NCBI GenBank assembly: GCA_021432635.1
Contig: MU270015.1
Coordinates: 2,548,063 to 2,612,062, forward strand
From: Thozetella sp. PMI_491
Lineage: Eukaryota; Ascomycota; Sordariomycetes; Chaetosphaeriales; Chaetosphaeriaceae
Length of the DNA stretch: 64,000 bases
Direction of reading: 5' to 3'
The position numbers were made by a program, and so were the translations under genes. The notes beneath the pieces are model-generated. The model was not told the DNA's origin, did not search any database, and saw only the letters and a list, made by a program, of their open reading frames with translations. Positions 58,409 through 64,000 of this stretch are shown piece by piece; within the stretch, counting starts at the first letter, position 1, and every line of letters starts with the position of its first letter.

Positions 58409-58809
58409 AAGAGCCTAGCCGGCGCCTAGAAGAGTACTTAGAAATGAAGCTTGAGGATTACCGTCGGAAATAGCCAGACAGTATATGCGAAATTAAAGTC
58501 TTCATTTGATCATGGTTCATGTCTTAGCTGAAATATCAATGTTATCCCATTCCACTCCACTAGCCTCTTTACCGGTCCTCGCTTTCTGATGCTACTTGGC
58601 AGAACAAACTTCAGCCGTCTCGAACTGGGGGCTTAGACTCGACTTACGCCCTGTCATTGGTTCCCGCCGGGCCTCTCCGATAGTGGACATGGACAGGTTT
58701 GAAACATCTTTAAGTTCGAGATATCCCCTTGCAGAAGTCATAGTACCTACCTCAGTGTCCTTTGACCCGCGCGTCTTAAAGATGCTCTGATCCGTACTAG
58801 TTGCTACAG
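58409..58809. other. Short intergenic region, no gene recognised
   Basis: This 401-bp gap between the conserved membrane protein and the pseudogene contains only a 64-codon frame without recognisable features. Confidence 0.35.
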
Positions 58810-59691
58810 TTACACCAGATCAAAGCGAAATCGATATTGCCTAGAGGCCCTGCATGGCTGTTTTCCGCAGTCTCTTGCTACAAGGAGCATTTGGGCTGAT
58901 TTCGGGATCTCTTGTGGCTTGCGACCCATCAGTTCTCGCACCAATGGCTTGAGCATAGGAATAAATGCGCATATCAATCCAAGACTATACTCTAGGATCG
59001 TCCAAATGGCGAAGGACAACGAGTCTCACTAGGCGTACTTCGGGTTCACGAACCGCAAAGCCACGGCCATACGCGCAAGTGAGGCGCAGGCAACGAAGAA
59101 ACTGAGACTCAGGACGAAGGCGAGGCTGCTCTTCTAGATCGTAGCGAGATGCATTTCAATGATGTAGGGGAGCACAAGGCAGATCATCCAAACGTCGACC
59201 GTAGTGTGGAGGATTGATGAGGCCGTCATGATAGGATAGTACGTCAGGTACCGACCGACCCTGATGTCGAACTACTAGCCCCCGTTGACGGAGTTACGAA
59301 CGTAGGACGTGCGGATAAAAAGCATTAGGCCATATCTAGAGACCACGACCATGGTGACAATGGTCAAACCCTGAGGTAGGGCAACGTAAGGACCCGGCGG
59401 TAGAAGAACAGGATACTCATATTTTGAGGACAAAGCATGTCTGGTACCAACCGATGATAGTGTAAGAGACTCGGATACCGATGGTTCCCAACTTGACTGG
59501 AATGTTGCTGTATCCATCCGCACACTGTTTCCATACCGACCAAGGTGATCATCCCATCCTTGTTTCTTGACCAGGAGGCTCGAGTATAGACGTCCGATGA
59601 CAATGATGCTCGCAAAGACTGGCGGCAGTATGATCCCGACTAGGATATCTTTTCCGTCATTGTATCCGATCGTGGCACTCACCAAGCCACG
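58810..59691 (-). pseudogene. Decayed SAT4/fungal-rhodopsin-family membrane protein
   Basis: Reading leftward, fragments of this seven-TM family appear in order but in different frames: VFASIIVIGRLYSSLLVKKQGWDD (TM2 and the conserved WDD), RLVPDMLCPQNMSILFFYRRVL (frameshifted), LTIVTMVVVSRYGLMLF, HTTVDVWMICLVLPYIIEMHL, ASLARMAVALRFV and WTILEYSLGLICAFIPMLKPL. In-frame TAG or TGA codons follow ATI, YA and NGG. At least two frame changes are needed. The TAG codons are those expected from CAG-to-TAG change, as RIP produces. This is the decayed copy of a plasma-membrane or PTH11-like receptor-type protein. Confidence 0.75.
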
Positions 59692-59734
59692 AGAATCAAC
59701 TCATGAGTGAATTTCTTTTATGGTTACTATAACT

Positions 59735-59750
59735 ATATATATATATATAT
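59735..59750. repeat. (TA)n microsatellite
   Basis: About eight TA units in a row, between the pseudogene and the racemase-like gene. Confidence 0.9.
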
Positions 59751-59806
59751 ACATCTTAGCGACAGACTGGTGGCAGGTGACAGCAGGCCTACATAATCGT
59801 TCTAAC

Positions 59807-60592
59807 TCATTGCCCTAATGCCCATTTTGCAGCTTGCTCGGCATGCAGAGCAGCAGGCTCGATGACAAGGATGTCTTCGCCTAGGTCCTCCTGCTTGATG
59901 ACAAAGCCTAAATCGGTACTCCCAAGCAAGACAGCCTGCGCACCGCGCTGGACCAGGGCTCTAGCTTGGCTGATAAACATGGCCTTGGTAGTGTCCGTCA
60001 CGGCTGTTTGCCCCTTGGCAACCTCCTCGACGACACCTCGATTAACCTCTGCAATATCAGCTTCGGTCTCTGGCACGAGGACGGTGAACCCATGCTCGGC
60101 GCTCTGCAGACGTCCAATAAAGAAATCCGGGTCCTCATCCACCATCGTGACCTTGGGCGCAATTAGACCGAGGCGCTTGATATTTGGATGCTCTGCCTTG
60201 AGATACGCAGAGAGGTAATCCGCGATATGGAGAAGCGGCACGCCAGACGGTTCCAGGGCCGCAGAAAGCTGCCTAGAGACTTTATGCGCGAGGATGGCAC
60301 ACACAACCACGCCGTCGATTCTGGGCGCTCCACCACCCGCGCCAGGAGCTGTGCCTGATTCTCGTGGTTTGGTGAGTGCGACGATCGGATCTGTGTATAC
60401 GCCAGCAAATTCTGACCAGCGCCCAGAGGAAGCGTGTTGGATCATGTCCTCGAGATCTGCACTGTAGAGGTATAGAGGCGCCGCGCGACGACCGCCGAGC
60501 TGAGTGCGAACGACGCGGTTGATAATGTTGTAATAAAGGACCGTAACGTCCGGGGTCATGCCCCCGAGTAGTAAGAGTGTTTTCATTGTCAT
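59807..60592 (-). CDS. Asp/Glu racemase-superfamily protein
   Basis: A single exon of 261 aa from the ATG at 60592 (another ATG is two codons further). It begins with the family's KTLLLLGGMTPDVTVLYYNIINRVV and continues with a GVVVCAILAHKVSRQL segment (Cys98), GVPLLHIADYLSAYL, and LGLIAPKVTMVDEDPDFFIGRL. The second half of the active site, usually LGCTE(L/I), reads LLGSTDLGFV, so Ser225 replaces the conserved Cys. Racemase activity on aspartate or glutamate by the two-base mechanism is therefore doubtful; a one-base or unrelated lyase/isomerase role is possible. It is cytosolic. It lies 3 kb from the asparaginase gene. Confidence 0.82.
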   Translation of the reverse strand: MTMKTLLLLGGMTPDVTVLYYNIINRVVRTQLGGRRAAPLYLYSADLEDMIQHASSGRWSEFAGVYTDPIVALTKPRESGTAPGAGGGAPRIDGVVVCAILAHKVSRQLSAALEPSGVPLLHIADYLSAYLKAEHPNIKRLGLIAPKVTMVDEDPDFFIGRLQSAEHGFTVLVPETEADIAEVNRGVVEEVAKGQTAVTDTTKAMFISQARALVQRGAQAVLLGSTDLGFVIKQEDLGEDILVIEPAALHAEQAAKWALGQ

Positions 60593-60988
60593 GTTTGTGT
60601 ATGACTGTACCGATGGCTCCAAGCGAATTCGTCGAAGCTATGGTTGAACTCAGGTGCCTCACTTCGAGTCACACCAAGACGAATTTCGCAGATAACGCTC
60701 TAGTCAGATCCACAATTGAAGCGGAGACAGGTGAAGGGCGCACATGACATCGACGTTTAAGCGGCCGCCCCTAATGATAGCTCAGCCCCGCCTTCTAGGG
60801 CGCGTCAGGCGTATAAAGCGTATTTCCCATCAAAAGCTATATTGTATTAATGTTATTCTACACGTCCTAACTAGGAGATCTAAACGGGTTTCCAGCCAAC
60901 GCATGTAGTATATCTGCTTAGACCTTCCAGCACCATCCCGAGGATACCATATCATACAAGAACTGTTTCCTGCTGCTGGAGCGCATGT
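60593..60988. other. Short intergenic region
   Basis: This 396-bp stretch between two minus-strand genes contains the racemase-like promoter and the 3' end of the next gene. Nothing else is seen. Confidence 0.35.
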
Positions 60989-62002
60989 TCAGTTCACCTT
61001 AGCGCGTTTGCTCCTTCGCGAAGTCAGAGCCTCCCCTGAGTCCAAATCCTCCTGCTCTCTCTTACTAGAAGAGCTTTGCATAACAAGTTCCTTGGCCGGC
61101 TCTTCTGATTTTCCCGCCGACCCACTCCGACCAACTGCAGAACTTCCCAAAGGCACACCGAGTTGTTCTCTTCTCTTGAAGAAACCAGAGGCAAGGTGGT
61201 ATACGGCATGGCCCTGTCCGCACTTTGACCCACGTCCCTTCATAAATTTCGTCATTTGCTGACGTGTAGTGTTGCCCAAAGTGAGGCGGAGCAACTCAAT
61301 TGACCATCCGCTAGTCTCCGCCTGACGCTTGATCATGGCGCGCACCTGGTCGCAATTCCAGTCGGCTCGGTACTGTTCGAAGTCCAGGGCACACTCCTCT
61401 GGTGTTGGGTCCTCGCCAGGGAAGATGACAGAGCGAGGAAACGGCCCTGTCATGCGAACCAGTCGGGCGGCGCCCGGAAGGGGGGACAAATCAATTTCGT
61501 CGTCGATATCATCCACTGCGTAGTGCTGCTGGACAAGCAATTTTGCCTCGCGGGCCGGCTTGACAGATTCCATGATCTGGTACCCCCAGAGATCCTTCTT
61601 TGCTTCCTTAAGCTCGACTTCAAGCCTTTCTTTGGCAATCATGGCCGAGTAACCTGCAATATCATCATCGCTGAGGTCGGGGAATACCGCCCTGCGAGCG
61701 GCCTCGCGCTTGTCCTCAGGCAGCTGCGTGTCGATATAGTCCATCAAGCGATCCCGAACATAGTGGTTTGGCACATCTTCAAACTCGTGATCCCGTCCCA
61801 ATCTACCTCCGTGAACTTTGGATGACGCGAAGGAGAATGAGCAAGACACCTTCCCACCCGCAGAAGCGTCCGACCAGGTAATCTGAATGAGAACGCCATG
61901 GGCCTGGGTGCGATTTAGATTTCCCGCACGCCGGAGATCTTCGATGAGCTCACGATTTGACTTGACTGACCCGGAGGGCTGCATTGAGACAATAGTTAGC
62001 AT
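60989..62002 (-). CDS. Putative nuclear protein with fungal helical domain
   Basis: A single exon of 337 aa starting at the ATG at 62002; the frame is open 14 codons further without an ATG, so an upstream exon is possible. An acidic and helical middle (KERLEVELKEAKKDLWG; DDIDDEIDL) is followed at about residues 216-276 by NCDQVRAMIKRQAETSGWSIELLRLTLGNTTRQQMTKFMKGRG. This resembles a small helix-turn-helix-like fungal domain repeated in other proteins (DUF7726-type, to be confirmed). The C-terminus has Ser-rich and basic runs with a probable nuclear signal (SRRSKRAKV). A DNA-associated role is inferred, not shown. Confidence 0.7.
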   Translation of the reverse strand: MLTIVSMQPSGSVKSNRELIEDLRRAGNLNRTQAHGVLIQITWSDASAGGKVSCSFSFASSKVHGGRLGRDHEFEDVPNHYVRDRLMDYIDTQLPEDKREAARRAVFPDLSDDDIAGYSAMIAKERLEVELKEAKKDLWGYQIMESVKPAREAKLLVQQHYAVDDIDDEIDLSPLPGAARLVRMTGPFPRSVIFPGEDPTPEECALDFEQYRADWNCDQVRAMIKRQAETSGWSIELLRLTLGNTTRQQMTKFMKGRGSKCGQGHAVYHLASGFFKRREQLGVPLGSSAVGRSGSAGKSEEPAKELVMQSSSSKREQEDLDSGEALTSRRSKRAKVN

Positions 62003-62576
62003 TCTATCCTGGAGCCACGTGTTTCTTGGGAGTATATTGGGCAATTACCAGGCGCGAGGCGGAAAAGATAGTCGACGGGTCCTTATTATAGTCGGGTCGA
62101 AACTTTTCATCTATAGAGCGTGGAGCCATGCTCATTTGCAGTGCTGCGAGGTCTCCTAGTCAAGGGAAACCGCTGGATACAGACAATGGTTCATGGTGAC
62201 ATGTTGGGGCAACGCGTCGCGTAGAGCCCTTGCTTGCCCTGCGCATCTGCTCACGTAAGCTATAGACCCTTGTCGTGGGGCGGTCAGAATCCCTGCTTGG
62301 CGGAGAGGAACTCCGCACCCTCCACAGGTGTGCCGTAACACAGGCCGAACGAGTCTCGCCTACCAAGTATGCCGAAGTAGCGTTGGGTTTTTGGAACTAT
62401 TCTAGTCACTGGGGATGATGGGAAATGAGGGCCGTCACGAGATGACTCTGAGATAAACCACATGTTCCGCCGGTGCTTGGCACAATTGAAGCCAAGACTG
62501 GCGAATACGAGGGAGGATTTAATCGAGGCTCCCAGCGCCCGATGTTTGACCATATCGTCCATTTGGGCCAAAAAAG

Positions 62577-62597
62577 CCCCCCCCCCCCCCCCCCCCC
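62577..62597. repeat. Poly-C tract (21 nt)
   Basis: An uninterrupted run of about 21 C. A tract of this length should be unstable and could cause frame or assembly errors for any gene read across it on either strand. Confidence 0.9.
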
Positions 62598-62656
62598 GAG
62601 GCCCTGGTGTCTTGGAAGCGTGACAGAAGCTCGAGATCCCATTATCCCGCTCGGCC

Positions 62657-62791
62657 CTATAAGTGGGGCCTTGAGCCTGTCCTTGTCGCATCAATATAGC
62701 CCTCACCAAGCCACTCGGCTGAAGATTGCGAACAGAAGGCGCAGGAGACGATCAAGGTAAATAAGGATAACCCCATGACATTTCGGTCCAT
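62657..62791 (-). CDS. Possible first exon of a small secreted protein
   Basis: From the ATG at 62791 the frame reads MDRNVMGLSLFTLIVSCAFCSQSSA, a good signal peptide, then EWL and a donor-like GTGAGG at 62706. Unspliced it stops after 44 codons. A continuation downstream on the minus strand (a Gly-rich poly-C-encoded stretch, then STGGTCGLSQSHLVTALI near 62410-62470) is in a compatible frame for some splice choices. The poly-C tract within it makes any model unreliable. No family is recognised. Confidence 0.3.
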   Translation of the reverse strand: MDRNVMGLSLFTLIVSCAFCSQSSAEWLGEGYIDATRTGSRPHL

Positions 62792-63139
62792 TTTATTGGA
62801 TTCCTTGGTGTCGGATTCTCTGTTCCACGACATATGTCTGTCCCCGCAGCTCTTTGCCGACGTTTCTCGCGTGCCTCTTGGCTTTTGGAAGCCAACACAA
62901 GTTTGGGGAAGGTCACGTACCTCCCTCGCCATAGTTGATACTACATGAAAGGTTACCAGTTTTTTGGGACTTGGATCTGTTCTCGTGGCATCGGAACTTA
63001 ACCAGGGGAGGGTCAGCTGTTTCCGCGGAGTTCGATACGGTAAGCCTGGGCAACTAGATATGCCCGACGGCAAGCACAGTAGAGGCAGCTATGTTTCACC
63101 TAGATACTGTCTCCTGCCCGTCATAGTAAGCTAGATCTA

Positions 63140-63660
63140 CTATTTCCCAATGAATGGCGAAATCTAGCCCCTTCAACTAATCTGGCCGAAGGATATTATA
63201 TTATGGAGAGACTTTCTTCCATTTATCTTGATACAAGAGACTCGTAAGACCGTGTTGGGCAAATAGATAGTTCTATTGCCGAGTAGCCGAGAACAGTTCT
63301 ATTAGAGTAATCCTTTATAAGATTAATATATGGATAATATTAAAGCTATACTATAATTAGTGTAAGTAAATAACTACTAAGTATAACTATACTAAAAATT
63401 TAACATAATTAAATACCTAGTATTTCATTAACTATACCTATAAAGTGTAAAAATAAGTAAAAGAATATCTAGTTATATTAGATGATAGGGTTATAATGAT
63501 GCTTGATCTAATATAAAGGATCTGAAGCTCTAACAAGCTCTGATTAAACCACAGCTAATCTAGTGTAGAGAGTTATATAATTAGCTGAGGGCTCTTTAGG
63601 GGCTTGTTTAAGTAGTTAACTTAGCTTATAGAAAACATATCTGTTGGTTCAATACTAGGA
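63140..63660. repeat. AT-rich RIP-like relic
   Basis: The stretch is dominated by TA, TAA and ATTA (ttaatatatggataatatt, taactatactaaaaattt) with no open frame above chance, in sharp contrast with the 50-55% GC of neighbouring genes. It is typical of a repeat after repeat-induced point mutation. No ends of an element could be defined. Confidence 0.5.
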
Positions 63661-63837
63661 TCCCATTCCTGGGGTAAAACAAAGGGCTAAAACTGGTTCA
63701 TACTGTTGGTCTGGTCTTCTCTGTGTATCTGGTGGAAAGCAGTCTAGGAGCTCCAGAGAGCTCTTAAATAGCTTCCATCTTGATCACGTGGTTGCTCCCC
63801 ACGTGGCTCCCATGGAGCTTCCAGCTTCCATATCCAC

Positions 63838-63906
63838 AGCGAGCGAGCGCTGCGAATCTACTGTTCCAACACTGGCTCTTTTTCTCTTTCGCTGCGCTCG
63901 CTCGAG
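63838..63906. repeat. GC-rich inverted repeat
   Basis: The arm agcgagcgagcgc near 63838-63851 is complementary to gcgctcgctcgag near 63893-63906, about 12 paired bases around a 41-nt loop. It lies just beyond the AT-rich relic and upstream of a TATA-like ctctatatatgc. It could be part of a mobile-element end or promoter reaching past the window. Confidence 0.4.
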
Positions 63907-64000
63907 CGGTCATCAGCTGCTTGCCAGTGCTGGCTTTCCCACTCTATATATGCTCTTCCGAGCTCTCCGGTGGTCAATCTAGGTAAAAATGCATGCAGAT

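Larger units (their letters stand above)
62003..64000. other. Right-edge intergenic region with AT-rich relic
   Basis: No intact gene is recognised in the last 2 kb. It holds a possible secreted-protein exon, a poly-C tract, an AT-rich relic and a GC-rich inverted repeat, each listed separately. A following element or gene may lie beyond the edge. Confidence 0.4.

Overview
The window is nuclear DNA of a filamentous ascomycete (Pezizomycotina). The genes are broken by short introns of about 50 to 100 nt with GTANGT-like donors, CTAAC/CTGAC branch sites and YAG acceptors. The gene content is typical of the group: Zn2Cys6 regulators, two HET-domain proteins, a con-13-like secreted protein, fungal GH43 and GH54 enzymes, and AT-rich relics with RIP-like stop codons. 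Secreted plant-cell-wall enzymes, a small cysteine-rich secreted protein and several exporters or permeases suggest a plant- or soil-associated life. No species can be named from sequence alone.

Layout. 0-11 kb: the 5' part of a metallo-beta-lactamase-fold hydrolase running off the left edge, a GT4 glycosyltransferase, a condensation-type acyltransferase, a conserved fungal protein, an SDR and a five-exon GMC (alcohol-oxidase-like) oxidoreductase. 13-21 kb: a secreted GH43 galactanase with a CBM35-like tail, a four-TM membrane protein with a long disordered tail, and a secreted serine beta-lactamase-family protein. 22-27 kb: a Zn2Cys6 regulator and a con-13-like secreted protein with an HExxH motif. 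28-35 kb: a compact module of a regulator with two zinc clusters in tandem, an arylsulfatase whose stop codon is 57 bp from the regulator's, and a divergent sugar-porter-type MFS transporter. 36-45 kb: two HET-domain genes enclosing a small secreted cysteine-rich protein and an atypical SDR. 45-54 kb: GH54 arabinofuranosidase (abfB type), a second MFS transporter and an eight-exon secreted phospholipase-A2-like protein with a cysteine-rich tail. 55-64 kb: bacterial-type asparaginase II, a conserved two-TM protein, a decayed SAT4/rhodopsin-family pseudogene, an Asp/Glu racemase-like protein lacking one conserved Cys, a putative nuclear protein, and an AT-rich relic at the right edge.

How the genes may work together. 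The clearest functional unit is 28-35 kb, whose layout suggests uptake and desulfation of a sulfated compound under a local regulator. GH43 and GH54 both act on arabinogalactan or arabinan side chains but lie 30 kb apart. The acyltransferase, SDR and GMC oxidoreductase at 3-11 kb could serve a small tailoring pathway, but no backbone synthase is present. All exon structures were derived by reading splice sites and frame continuity by eye; in every multi-exon model the exon lengths sum to a whole number of codons. No database search was run, so family names rest on recognised motifs.
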